Assembly: GCA_018900835.1 (NCBI GenBank)
Contig: JAHIFQ010000007.1
Span: forward strand, 1 to 40,890
DNA length: 40,890 bases
Direction of reading: 5' to 3'
Source: Patescibacteria group bacterium
GTDB lineage: Bacteria > Patescibacteriota > Minisyncoccia > Minisyncoccales > PEYH01
In this document: one piece after another, positions 27,316 through 35,869 of the stretch
Position numbering within the stretch: the first letter of the stretch is position 1
Layout of the letters: each line of letters begins with the position of its first letter
Program-made: the position numbers and the translations under genes
Notes under the pieces: generated by a model
Database searches by the model: none
What the model saw: the letters and a program-made list of their open reading frames with translations, nothing else
Told to the model about the DNA's origin: nothing

Positions 27316-27372
27316 TTGTGCCGAGGGAGGGAGTTGCCCGCCCAAGGCGGGTCCGCCTTGGGCGGAAACCCT
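27316..27372. repeat. tRNA-Leu-derived 57-bp repeat, copy B
   Basis: Second copy, lying between the tRNA-Leu 3' end and the GIY-YIG start. Its tRNA-like end falls five bases upstream of the GIY-YIG ATG. Confidence 0.9.
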
Positions 27373-27374
27373 TG

Positions 27375-27458
27375 TGCCGAGGAAGGGAGTTGAACCCTTA
27401 AGCCCTTGCGAGCACTGACTCCTGAAGCCAGCGTGTTTGCCAATTTCACCACCTCGGC
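27375..27458 (-). tRNA. tRNA-Leu (anticodon CAG)
   Basis: 84 bases. Acceptor GCCGAGG/CCTCGGC, D-arm GTG...CAC with TTGGC, anticodon stem CTGGC/GTCAG with loop TTCAGGA (anticodon CAG), a long type II variable arm, T-arm AAGGG-TTCAACT-CCCTT, and discriminator A. CCA is not encoded. Its 3' end is repeated twice downstream in the flanking 57-bp repeats. Confidence 0.95.
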
Positions 27459-27461
27459 AGG

Positions 27462-27489
27462 TTGACAATTTTTCAAAAAAAGGTAATGT
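27462..27489 (+). promoter_or_regulatory. Promoter for the small membrane protein gene
   Basis: TTGACA (27462-27467), a 16-bp spacer, TAATGT (27484-27489). It starts four bases from the tRNA-Leu 5' end and reads away from it, toward the gene at 27537. Confidence 0.55.
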
Positions 27490-27536
27490 CGGAGATATCG
27501 GGCGATTGATTGAGAAAAAGGGAGAAGGAGGTTGTT

Positions 27537-27965
27537 ATGAAGTTAATTGGGTATTTGCTGTTTGTTGTAGGTATCCTTGGTGCAATAATTGTTCCCGCTC
27601 TGATAGACCAGGTGGAAATGGGGTTGTTGGATATCACTGGCGCTTTTCGTTTGTCCGCGTTATTTTTCTTTATACTATTGGTGTCCATCGGGTGGTATAT
27701 CTTGTTCACACGGAAATTGCGAACCAGCGATTTAACCGAAGGCAAGACATATCTTGTTGTTCAATCAGGCCCAACAGGTGGCGATACTCGTTTTCTTTAT
27801 CTTGCTCCTGTGGATATTGGGGCAGGGAAAGCAGTTCGTCAAACATTCAAAACTGAGAACATTTCTGCTGGGATTGAATATAACAACATAGTGCGAGCGA
27901 AAGGTCGCGGATTGGTCTTAGTTGCTAAGGTGAGCTTTATCCCTGAACTTGACAAGGTCAAATGA
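27537..27965 (+). CDS. Small membrane protein of unknown function
   Basis: 142 residues from ATG 27537, chosen because AAGGAGG (27525-27531) lies five bases upstream, a perfect Shine-Dalgarno site that is rare in this window. Two transmembrane helices (about residues 3-23 and 38-58) are followed by a soluble domain of ~80 residues rich in beta strand (TYLVVQSGPTGGDTRFLYLAP...GLVLVAKVSFIPEL). I do not recognise the family. It has its own promoter and a strong terminator, so it is a single-gene unit between two minus-strand blocks. The strong ribosome-binding site and somewhat higher GC hint at an origin different from its neighbours. Confidence 0.75.
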   Translation: MKLIGYLLFVVGILGAIIVPALIDQVEMGLLDITGAFRLSALFFFILLVSIGWYILFTRKLRTSDLTEGKTYLVVQSGPTGGDTRFLYLAPVDIGAGKAVRQTFKTENISAGIEYNNIVRAKGRGLVLVAKVSFIPELDKVK

Positions 27966-28024
27966 CCCCAAAAGTCCGTGACATCTGCTCATTCACAATA
28001 AGCTATGCGCCATCAGGCGCGCCG

Positions 28025-28064
28025 CCTGCCCAGGAGCTTTAATCCTGCGGCAGGTTTTTTCTTT
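28025..28064 (+). terminator. Terminator after the small membrane protein gene
   Basis: Stem CCTGCC...AGGA paired with TCCT...GGCAGG (one small internal loop), loop GCTTTAA, then TTTTTTCTTTT. It ends at the stop of the convergent cupin gene. Confidence 0.8.
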
Positions 28065-28648
28065 TATAAACAGGAAAGTTCTTCTGGAAGAGATGCTTGG
28101 GCATTCTCAAACCTCAAAGCAGGAACATTTTTATAATCTTCATTTTTAATCCAACCTTGAGTAGTGTAGAAATAGCAAGCGCCATTTCTTTGCTGGATTT
28201 CTTCATAACTGTTTTCCATCTCTTTGTCAACCCAATTTGCCATTTTTAAGGTTTTATCTGTTGGATTAATTGTGATGTGGCTATATAGGAGAGGAACAAT
28301 ACAAACCTCTCCTTTTTTCGCCTTAACAGCATAAACATCCTCTATTGTGTCGTTATTTTCTTTTTGCAATAAAAATATTGCCTCTCCTTCTAAAATAATA
28401 TATGTTTCCCCGCACTCGTTAGTATGAGTATGCCCCTTAGTTTTATTAAATTCATTTCCAAGCATTATAGGCAATATCACTGTGATGTCATATCTTAAAT
28501 TGTTTTTTTCTTTCAGTCCTCTATACATATAATACAATTCCGTATCTATATCGGCTGTTTTTTGCCATTCTTTGTCATATAAAACAGAACCCATATCTTT
28601 TATGGTACGAATATCCGGCTTCAAATTTTCAAGATTAAAATCCTCCAT
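28064..28648 (-). CDS. Glucose-6-phosphate isomerase, cupin type
   Basis: 194 residues. The cupin core has the metal ligands His73, His75 (GHTHT), Glu81 (ECGETYIILEGEA) and His124 (PLLYSHITINP). This fits the metal-dependent archaeal-type PGI family (PF06560), unrelated in fold to ordinary PGI. It interconverts glucose 6-phosphate and fructose 6-phosphate and is a common glycolytic substitute in CPR genomes. It complements the phosphohexomutase at 23820. It follows the substrate-binding-protein gene by 33 bases on the same strand and is probably co-transcribed with it. Confidence 0.85.
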   Translation of the reverse strand: MEDFNLENLKPDIRTIKDMGSVLYDKEWQKTADIDTELYYMYRGLKEKNNLRYDITVILPIMLGNEFNKTKGHTHTNECGETYIILEGEAIFLLQKENNDTIEDVYAVKAKKGEVCIVPLLYSHITINPTDKTLKMANWVDKEMENSYEEIQQRNGACYFYTTQGWIKNEDYKNVPALRFENAQASLPEELSCL

Positions 28649-28681
28649 AATATCTAAGATTAAAAATTAAAAAATAGGGAC

Positions 28682-30694
28682 TTATCGTTGCACTCGTTTT
28701 GTTTTAATATACCAATCGGCAATTCCTGCGAATCTTTGAGAAGGGTCAGAAATTGTATGGGCATTAATTCCTTTAATCCCGCTTGAAGCAAGATATATAA
28801 GGTCAGGATTAAACAGGAAAATGGCTGGCGCATCTGCTTTCAAAAGATTTTCCGCTTCCTCCATTTTTTCAATAAGAATATTTTTATCAGAGCTTGTCCT
28901 AATTTGTTCCAGTAATTTATCAACTTTCGTATTTTTATAATCCGCAAGATTCAGGCCTGGATAAATCCTTTGACCAGAATGCCAGAATGGGTAAGGGTCA
29001 GGGATAATGCCGAGCACTTGTCCGAATAACAGGGCATCATATTCCCGTTCTTTTATCACGGTTTGTTTAATTTCAGTGATTGGGAGAGCGTTTATTTCTG
29101 TTTCTATTCCAATTTTTGCCCATTGTTCCTTTAAAAGCTCGGCTGTTTCTTGGAGCATTGGGTCAATTGGCGTGGTAATTGTTATTTTAAATTGAATATT
29201 TTCAGCTTGATTAATAACACATATCTGGTTCAGTTTTTTTCTAGTGCTTGGACCCACAACTCCGTTGCCAGAAGAAAGTCCAGATGGTTTCAGTATTTCA
29301 TCAGCGTATTTTTCTTGTAATTTTATTACTGCTTCTTTGGTCTTATCGCCGAAAAAACCAGAGATTTCTCCGTCAGGATAAATGTCGCTGAACATAGCAA
29401 GGCATTGCTGGAGATATTCCACTGTCTTGCCTTTTGAGCCAGATGATAATGTGCTCACAAAATTCATTGTTTCCGCGCTTTTGATTTTCACCAACCTTCC
29501 ATCTTGCTCAACAAACCCGGCCTTAGTTAACAACTCCCTTGCTTCATCAAGGTTGAATCCATTCGGAGAAGAAGTGCTTTCAGGGTTGTATATATTTAAT
29601 AGAAAAGGGGATTCTGCGACAGCGCCTTTATTAGATAATATTTTTTCTTTAATTTCCTGCTTATTCGTGGCGAGATTGAGCGCGCGCCTAATTGTGTCTT
29701 GCGCCAAAAATTCGCTTTTAGTTGGATTAAAGAAAAGGGCAAAATATCGAGGCATAACAAAAGAGTATTCGTTGAGATTGTAAACTGATTCATAGTCGCC
29801 TGAAGGCAGAGAAAAAGCATCAATAATGTTGTTTTCCGCTGCCCGCAGAAGTTCTTTTTTGTCTTCAAAAAATAGGAAATTAATTTGGTTAATATATGGC
29901 GATTGTCCGTAATAATCAGAAAAATCAGTTAAGTTGATTGAAGTAATCCTTCCTGTCTTATTCTGGGTTATATTTTCTAACTGGAACGGGCCTGAACCGA
30001 TTGGTTTGAAGTTATACGAAGAAAGAGGAAAATTTTCCGCTGAAATTTCTGACCAAATATGATTGGGCATTATTTTTAGGCAGAGTGTTTCCAAAAACGC
30101 AGGATAAGCGTTTTTAAGAGTGATGGCTATTTGGTATTGAGAGACCTTTTCCGCTTTTACATCAAGCCATTTCGCTTGGATTGGACTCTTAAAATCAGGG
30201 CTTTGGATTGTTTTTATAGTAAAAATTACATCATCAGCAGTTAATGGTTTTCCATCATGGAACACAGCGTTTTCTTTCAGAGTAAGATTATAAAGCTTGC
30301 CGTCATTTTCAATAGAGTATTCTGCTACAAGGTCTGGGATGATTTCTCCCGAATTATCATATCTAAAAAGTCCAGAATAAATTAAATTTACAAGGTCCCT
30401 GTCAACATCGTTTGAGGCAGCGTAAATCGGATTTATAAATCTTGGTTGACCCAAAATTCCTTCCCGAAAAATACCTCCGTTGGCAGGCGCGAGAATCGTG
30501 CTACCCAAATAAGAAGAGATAATAAGATAAATGCCAGAGACGAGGAAGGCGACAAAAAATACAAGCAAAGATATTTTTTCTTTTTTATTAAGTACTCTTG
30601 GTAGAACTCTAATAATATTAAAAACCCGAGAGAAACCTGGTTTCAATTTATCTTTGATTGGCTGGATATTCAGCTTAGGTTTGATAGCAATCAA
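28682..30694 (-). CDS. Oligopeptide ABC-type substrate-binding protein with inserted peptidoglycan-binding domain
   Basis: 670 residues. One transmembrane anchor at about residues 42-64 (LLVFFVAFLVSGIYLI) follows a basic start; no lipobox Cys is seen. The rest is an SBP_bac_5 (OppA/DppA) fold: PRFINPIYAASNDVDRDLVNLIYSGLF, then GKPLTADDVIFTIKTI, and the C-terminal lobe AELLKEQWAKIGIETEI. Between the two lobes, at about residues 411-493, lies a PG_binding_1 domain (LSSGSKGKTVEYLQQCL...FFGDKTKEAVIKLQEKYA...GNGVVGPSTRKKLNQIC). The protein would capture peptides outside the membrane while touching the cell wall. No permease or ATPase gene is adjacent. Confidence 0.88.
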   Translation of the reverse strand: MIAIKPKLNIQPIKDKLKPGFSRVFNIIRVLPRVLNKKEKISLLVFFVAFLVSGIYLIISSYLGSTILAPANGGIFREGILGQPRFINPIYAASNDVDRDLVNLIYSGLFRYDNSGEIIPDLVAEYSIENDGKLYNLTLKENAVFHDGKPLTADDVIFTIKTIQSPDFKSPIQAKWLDVKAEKVSQYQIAITLKNAYPAFLETLCLKIMPNHIWSEISAENFPLSSYNFKPIGSGPFQLENITQNKTGRITSINLTDFSDYYGQSPYINQINFLFFEDKKELLRAAENNIIDAFSLPSGDYESVYNLNEYSFVMPRYFALFFNPTKSEFLAQDTIRRALNLATNKQEIKEKILSNKGAVAESPFLLNIYNPESTSSPNGFNLDEARELLTKAGFVEQDGRLVKIKSAETMNFVSTLSSGSKGKTVEYLQQCLAMFSDIYPDGEISGFFGDKTKEAVIKLQEKYADEILKPSGLSSGNGVVGPSTRKKLNQICVINQAENIQFKITITTPIDPMLQETAELLKEQWAKIGIETEINALPITEIKQTVIKEREYDALLFGQVLGIIPDPYPFWHSGQRIYPGLNLADYKNTKVDKLLEQIRTSSDKNILIEKMEEAENLLKADAPAIFLFNPDLIYLASSGIKGINAHTISDPSQRFAGIADWYIKTKRVQR

Positions 30695-30734
30695 TCCCTT
30701 TTTAATTTTAGGGCTTATATGAATTGTTTTAAAA

Positions 30735-30956
30735 CTAAAAAATTAGATTTAGAATAGCCAAGATTATAAATAGTGCGCCCAACGAGACTGTTGCCCAAAA
30801 TATTTTTTTCTCCATTCCTCTTCTGGAGCCATAGAATGCGCCACCTTCTTGTCCAAAAGCAGACCCGATTGCCGAGCCCCTTTGCTGGAGCAGGATTCCA
30901 GCTACCAAGAGGACTGAAACAACAATTTGAAGAATAGCGAGTATATTAATCGTCAT
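30735..30956 (-). CDS. secG: Preprotein translocase subunit SecG
   Basis: 73 residues from ATG 30956; the frame is open to 30986 but MTINILAILQIVVSVLL is the natural SecG start. There are two transmembrane helices around the GSAIGSAFGQEGGAFYGSRRGMEKKIFWAT loop, the family signature. It assists SecYE in protein export. The start overlaps the end of the upstream membrane gene by 11 bases, implying translational coupling. Confidence 0.92.
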   Translation of the reverse strand: MTINILAILQIVVSVLLVAGILLQQRGSAIGSAFGQEGGAFYGSRRGMEKKIFWATVSLGALFIILAILNLIF

Positions 30957-31323
30957 ATCTTTGTTTTTTCCAGCTGCGCTTTGCAAGCAGATAAAAGAAA
31001 AAGCTTGAAGCCCAGATGATTAATGTGGTTATTGCTAACGGGACTGTACCTGATATTTGGAAATTGTTCGGAAATAAAACATACGAAACAAACCAGACAA
31101 TTGCAATATTTATTACTAACCCAATCAGGCCAAAAGTCAATAGCCGGACAGGGAAGAGCAGGAAATTCAGAATCGGTTTGATAAAATAGTTGATTATGCC
31201 GAATATTAGACCGATTAAAAGAAAAATCTTGCGGGTACCGACAAATTGGACTCCTGCAATAAATTCGGATGTCAGATAAACGCCGAGCATTCCGGCTATG
31301 GCTTGGAACAAAAAACCATTCAT
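30946..31323 (-). CDS. Phage holin family 4 (YvlD-like) membrane protein
   Basis: 125 residues with four transmembrane helices. The pattern IINYFIKPILNFLLFPVRLLTFGLIGLVINIAIVWFVSYV matches PF04020. These proteins are widespread in bacteria outside phages; their function is not established, and no phage genes lie nearby. It heads a minus-strand run with secG, the substrate-binding protein and the cupin isomerase. Confidence 0.85.
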   Translation of the reverse strand: MNGFLFQAIAGMLGVYLTSEFIAGVQFVGTRKIFLLIGLIFGIINYFIKPILNFLLFPVRLLTFGLIGLVINIAIVWFVSYVLFPNNFQISGTVPLAITTLIIWASSFFFYLLAKRSWKKQRYDD

Positions 31324-31365
31324 TGATACATTATATCATTTTTAAATTGTAAAACAATAAAAATC

Positions 31366-31394
31366 TTGACAAAATTGCGGGTTTAGTTTAAGGT
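31366..31394 (+). promoter_or_regulatory. Promoter of groES-groEL
   Basis: TTGACA (31366-31371), a 17-bp spacer and TAAGGT (31389-31394). The resulting leader is about 95 bases. Confidence 0.5.
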
Positions 31395-31402
31395 ATAAAC
31401 TA
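31384..31402. promoter_or_regulatory. Operator-like inverted repeat over the groES promoter
   Basis: TAGTTTA (31384-31390) and TAAACTA (31396-31402) with a 5-base spacer overlap the -10 box. This is not the CIRCE/HrcA operator. A heat-shock repressor site is possible but unproved. Confidence 0.4.
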
Positions 31403-31403
31403 T

Positions 31404-31429
31404 AAAAAGCCAAAAGCCAAAATCCAAAG
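31404..31429 (+). repeat. CCAAAAG heptamer array in the groES leader
   Basis: Three to four copies of the AAGCCAAAA/ATCCAAAG word, the same repeat that is inserted twice in rpoB. Confidence 0.7.
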
Positions 31430-31494
31430 TAAAGAATGGGAAATGGAAAACACATAAAAAGGTCGCTTTATGCTAATCAAGCAAAAAAAGAAAA

Positions 31495-31785
31495 ATGAAT
31501 ATCAAACCATTATCTGACTATATTTTAATTGAACCAGTTACTGCTGAAGAAAAAACAAAAAGCGGTATATTTTTGCCAGAAACAGCGGAGAAAGAGAGGC
31601 CAGAACAAGGGACTGTTGTGGCAGTTGGCGCAGGGAAGAAAACATCTTCTGGAAAAATTCTTTCTATGGATGTAAAAATCGGAGATAGGGTCTTGTTTAC
31701 TAAATATGGCCCAAATGAGATTGAAATAGACGGAAAAGAATATTTAATCGCTAGAGAAGATGATATACTCGCAATTTTAGAATAA
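31495..31785 (+). CDS. groES: Co-chaperonin GroES
   Basis: 96 residues, normal length. It starts MNIKPLSDYILIEPV, with the mobile loop EEKTKSGIFLPETAEKERPEQGTVVAVG and the C-terminal GKEYLIAREDDILAILE. The heptameric ring caps GroEL. There is no Shine-Dalgarno site, only an A-rich stretch. It is followed by groEL after 47 bases of ATTAAT-type spacer. Confidence 0.97.
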   Translation: MNIKPLSDYILIEPVTAEEKTKSGIFLPETAEKERPEQGTVVAVGAGKKTSSGKILSMDVKIGDRVLFTKYGPNEIEIDGKEYLIAREDDILAILE

Positions 31786-31808
31786 TTCCAAAATCATTAG
31801 ATAAATAA

Positions 31809-33476
<1,668 letters not shown>

Positions 33477-33499
33477 AATAAAGAAATAAAGACAAAGAT

Positions 33500-33538
33500 A
33501 AATCCAAAACCCTGCCTTAGTGGCAGGGTTTTGGATTT
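33500..33538 (+). terminator. Terminator after groEL
   Basis: Perfect 17-bp stem (AAATCCAAAACCCTGCC with its complement), 5-base loop TTAGT. T residues follow within the stem end. Confidence 0.85.
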
Positions 33539-33542
33539 AATG

Positions 33543-33563
33543 TGTTGGGGCCAGACCCCAACA
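33543..33563. repeat. TGTTGGGG palindrome after the groEL terminator
   Basis: Arms TGTTGGGG and CCCCAACA, loop CCAGA. It is the same word family as 22517-22575, which likewise follows a terminator directly. Confidence 0.75.
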
Positions 33564-33573
33564 TTATGTGGGC

Positions 33574-33602
33574 TTGTTTTTTGCGTAGAATCGGGTTATG
33601 AT
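33574..33602 (+). promoter_or_regulatory. Promoter of lemA
   Basis: TTGTTT (33574-33579), a 17-bp spacer and TATGAT (33597-33602), leaving a leader of about 25 bases before ATG 33633. Confidence 0.45.
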
Positions 33603-33632
33603 ATCATTGAATCATTAAAATTAACCAATAAT

Positions 33633-34190
33633 ATGAGTACATTGCTAATCGTTATTATAGCGGTTTTGGCTCTGTCATTTTTAGGCATAGCAGGGTTGTT
33701 CAATCGTTTTGTTGTGCTTCGCAACAGAACAAAAGAGGCATGGGCAGATATTGATGTCCAATTGAAAAGGAGATACAACCTGATTCCCAATTTAGTCAAT
33801 ACTGTAAAAGGATATGCCCAGCATGAGAGAGAGCTTTTTGAAAAAGTAACGCAGGCAAGAGCGCAGGCAATGGGCGCGCAAGGAGCAGGAGACAAAGCGA
33901 AAGCGGAAAATATGTTGTCAAGCACATTAAAGTCCCTTTTTGCTGTTGTAGAGAATTATCCTGACTTGAAAGCGTCAGACAATTTTAAGCATCTTCAAGA
34001 GGAATTAACTGACACCGAAGACAAGGTTCAGGCAGCCAGAAGATTCTATAATGGAAATGTCAAAGAGCTTAATATCAAAGTTGAAAGTTTTCCTTCAAAT
34101 ATAATCGCGAGAATGTTCAACTTCAACAAAATGGACCTTTTTGAACTTACAGTTCCAGAAGAGAGAGAAGCACCGAAAGTAGCGTTCTAA
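33633..34190 (+). CDS. lemA: LemA family protein
   Basis: 185 residues from ATG 33633; the frame is open back to 33531, but that part covers the palindrome and promoter. An N-terminal transmembrane helix (residues 3-23) is followed by the LemA helical domain: FNRFVVLRNRTKEAWADIDVQLKRRYNLIPNLVNTVKGYAQHE, then LTDTEDKVQAARRFYNGNVKELN. The role is unknown; LemA often neighbours the protease HtpX, as here, and both are likely involved in membrane quality control. Confidence 0.92.
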   Translation: MSTLLIVIIAVLALSFLGIAGLFNRFVVLRNRTKEAWADIDVQLKRRYNLIPNLVNTVKGYAQHERELFEKVTQARAQAMGAQGAGDKAKAENMLSSTLKSLFAVVENYPDLKASDNFKHLQEELTDTEDKVQAARRFYNGNVKELNIKVESFPSNIIARMFNFNKMDLFELTVPEEREAPKVAF

Positions 34191-34204
34191 AAATATTTAT
34201 TTCC

Positions 34205-34255
34205 TACTGGGATACAATTCATAGGACACTGCTCGCTATAAATTATATCCCAGTA
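34205..34255. promoter_or_regulatory. Inverted repeat in the lemA-htpX gap
   Basis: TACTGGGATA (34205-34214) and TATCCCAGTA (34246-34255) form perfect 10-bp arms. They extend by AATT on each side of a single mismatch, with a 21-base centre. This could be a two-site operator or an RNA hairpin just before the htpX start. Confidence 0.5.
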
Positions 34256-34268
34256 TTTGTTAAAGAAA

Positions 34269-35165
34269 ATGACTTCCTACAATGTCGCTGAATCCAATGT
34301 CCGCAAGACATGGCTTTTACTAACCGTGTTTTTAATTTTGGTCATAGGAGTGGGATGGATTTTTAGTTATGTTATGGAAAGTCCGGGAATCTTGTATTTT
34401 GCTGTTGGCTTTAGTATTTTTATGAGCTTCAGCAGTTATTGGTATTCTGATAAAATTGTGTTATCGTTGGCAGGGGCAAAATTGATTGAGAAATCAGATA
34501 ATCCTACCTTATATAGAATAGTTGAAAATCTCTGCATCACTGCCGGCCTTCCTTTTCCGAAAGTTTATATTATAAACGAAAGCCAGCCAAATGCTTTTGC
34601 CACAGGCAGAAACAAGAAACACGCAGTAGTGGCAGTGACGCAAGGGCTTTTGGAGAAATTGGAAAAATCAGAACTTGAGGGAGTGATTGCTCATGAGCTT
34701 TCTCACATAAAGAATAAGGATATGCTTTTACAGACAATGGTGGTGGTGCTTGTTGGTATCATTGCCTTGGTTTCAAATATGTTTTTAAGAATGGGATTTT
34801 TAGGTAGGGGGCGAAGGGATTCGCGTGGAGGGGTTGGCGCGATTTTAGCAATTTTGGGAATTGTTTCAGCGATTTTAGCGCCCATAGCAGCCAACTTAAT
34901 AAAACTTGCGATTTCAAGAAAGCGGGAATTTTTAGCAGACGCAAACGGAGCTTTAATAACTCGCTATCCTGAGGGCTTGGCAAAAGCGCTTGAAAAGATT
35001 GCCCAAGACCCGAGTCCATTGAGAAAAGCCAATAGCGCCACAGCGCATTTATATATTTCCAATCCTTTCCGCGGGGAGAAATCGCAGGGCTGGTTTACAA
35101 GATTATTTATGACCCACCCGCCAACAGAGGAACGCATCAAAGCATTAATGGGTCTAAAGATTTAA
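34269..35165 (+). CDS. htpX: Membrane zinc protease HtpX (M48)
   Basis: 298 residues from ATG 34269; a TTG four codons upstream (34257) is also in frame. Two N-terminal transmembrane helices are followed by NESQPNAFATGRNKKHAVVAVTQGLL and the zinc site HELSH at residues 142-146. Then come two further hydrophobic helices, the EFLADANGA third-ligand Glu, and the C-terminal FMTHPPTEERIKAL. It degrades damaged membrane proteins. It follows lemA; an inverted repeat fills the gap. Confidence 0.95.
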   Translation: MTSYNVAESNVRKTWLLLTVFLILVIGVGWIFSYVMESPGILYFAVGFSIFMSFSSYWYSDKIVLSLAGAKLIEKSDNPTLYRIVENLCITAGLPFPKVYIINESQPNAFATGRNKKHAVVAVTQGLLEKLEKSELEGVIAHELSHIKNKDMLLQTMVVVLVGIIALVSNMFLRMGFLGRGRRDSRGGVGAILAILGIVSAILAPIAANLIKLAISRKREFLADANGALITRYPEGLAKALEKIAQDPSPLRKANSATAHLYISNPFRGEKSQGWFTRLFMTHPPTEERIKALMGLKI

Positions 35166-35181
35166 TTGTTTTTGATTTTGA

Positions 35182-35266
35182 GGTGGGGTTCGAGAGTGGC
35201 TTAATCGAGCAGCTTGGAAAGCTGTGACCCTAACGGGTCCCGTGGGTTCGAATCCCACCCCCACCG
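35182..35266 (+). tRNA. tRNA-Ser (anticodon GGA)
   Basis: 85 bases. Acceptor GGTGGGG/CCCCACC, anticodon stem GCAGC/GCTGT with loop TTGGAAA (anticodon GGA), a long variable arm with stem GACCC/GGGTC, T-arm GTGGG-TTCGAAT-CCCAC, discriminator G. CCA is not encoded. An NYN-gene remnant starts right at its 3' end. Confidence 0.95.
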
Positions 35267-35310
35267 CTCTTATCCTTAACTACAAATTACTCACACAAAA
35301 TACAAAAGAT

Positions 35311-35832
35311 TTGTTTTTGCTCCAGCAAAAATTTATAGATGATGTCAGGAAAAGAAATTATGATGTTCATACCAAGCCAGTCAAGATAATGAAATTATCA
35401 ATAGATGTTTCTAGTATACCGATAAATTCACCGGCATTACTCGAGAACTTCATAAGAAAACCATTATTGAAAGAATTTAATCTTGAGACAATAGAAATAT
35501 TGAATAAAAAATTGAAAGAGTTAAACAATGGGGGTATTAGATTTATCCAGGACAAGAAATGCAATTTTGATGTTGAGATAGGCAGAGATATGTTGATTGA
35601 TTATGACAAAAACGGTATAGAAAATTTCATCTTATGGAGCGGAGATAGTGATTTTTCTGACCCGATTGATCAATTATTAAAAGATGGGAAGAAGGTTGTG
35701 GTTTTTTCGACGGCCAGAAGGGTTTCAATAGAAATATCTGATACCGGAGTAAGGATATTTGAAATTAAAAAAATTAGAGATTTTATTTGTTGGCCAAAGG
35801 AAAGCCAAAAGGACCCCTTTCAGGGCCCTTAA
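35311..35832 (+). CDS. NYN-domain gene 3, 5'-truncated at tRNA-Ser
   Basis: The frame is open from within the tRNA, so the true 5' end is uncertain: TTG 35311 or ATG 35389 are the possible starts after the tRNA. Compared with NYN gene 2, the sequence begins at the equivalent of QNKFFTFLKNNGF (here QQKFIDDVRKRNY). It continues with HTKPVKIM, carries a ~50-residue insertion, and retains NFDVEI and WSGDSDF. The first half of the domain, including the first catalytic Asp and the Asn, is missing. The remaining gene is therefore probably inactive as a nuclease, or a pseudogene. Its last codons (QGP-stop) are encoded by a terminator hairpin of a convergent RNA, the same arrangement as NYN gene 1. 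Confidence 0.6.
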   Translation: MFLLQQKFIDDVRKRNYDVHTKPVKIMKLSIDVSSIPINSPALLENFIRKPLLKEFNLETIEILNKKLKELNNGGIRFIQDKKCNFDVEIGRDMLIDYDKNGIENFILWSGDSDFSDPIDQLLKDGKKVVVFSTARRVSIEISDTGVRIFEIKKIRDFICWPKESQKDPFQGP

Positions 35833-35863
35833 GCTTTAAATTTTTGATTAATTTTCATTAATC
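35803..35863 (-). ncRNA. Putative short convergent RNA at the end of NYN gene 3
   Basis: Predicted from promoter P4 to a hairpin at 35809-35830 (9-bp stem, GAAA loop) followed by TTTTGG on the minus strand. An upstream perfect 9-bp hairpin with another GAAA loop lies at 35844-35865 (TTGATTAAT/ATTAATCAA). Length would be about 60 nt. Confidence 0.4.
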
Positions 35864-35869
35864 AATTAT

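Larger units (their letters stand above)
27012..27372 (-). mobile_element. Candidate GIY-YIG mini-element at the tRNA-Leu 3' end
   Basis: Two 57-bp direct repeats with period 304 bp enclose a single 90-codon GIY-YIG gene. The repeats carry the last ~20 bases of tRNA-Leu, and the intact tRNA ends directly against copy B, giving three copies of the tRNA end in a row. That is the signature of insertion at a tRNA 3' end. No integrase or transposase is present, so the GIY-YIG protein is the only candidate for catalysis. Confidence 0.5.

Noticed and set aside
27039-27476. A 145-codon minus-strand ORF spanning tRNA-Leu and the GIY-YIG gene
   Set aside because: The N-terminal third is the tRNA and its repeat read as protein; the GIY-YIG domain begins at ATG 27311.
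30946-31323. Prophage signal from the holin-family gene
   Set aside because: This membrane family is widespread in chromosomes and no other phage genes are near.
35224-35310. Upstream extension of NYN gene 3 from ATG-like codons in tRNA-Ser
   Set aside because: This stretch is the tRNA gene and its 3' junction; it does not match any NYN sequence.
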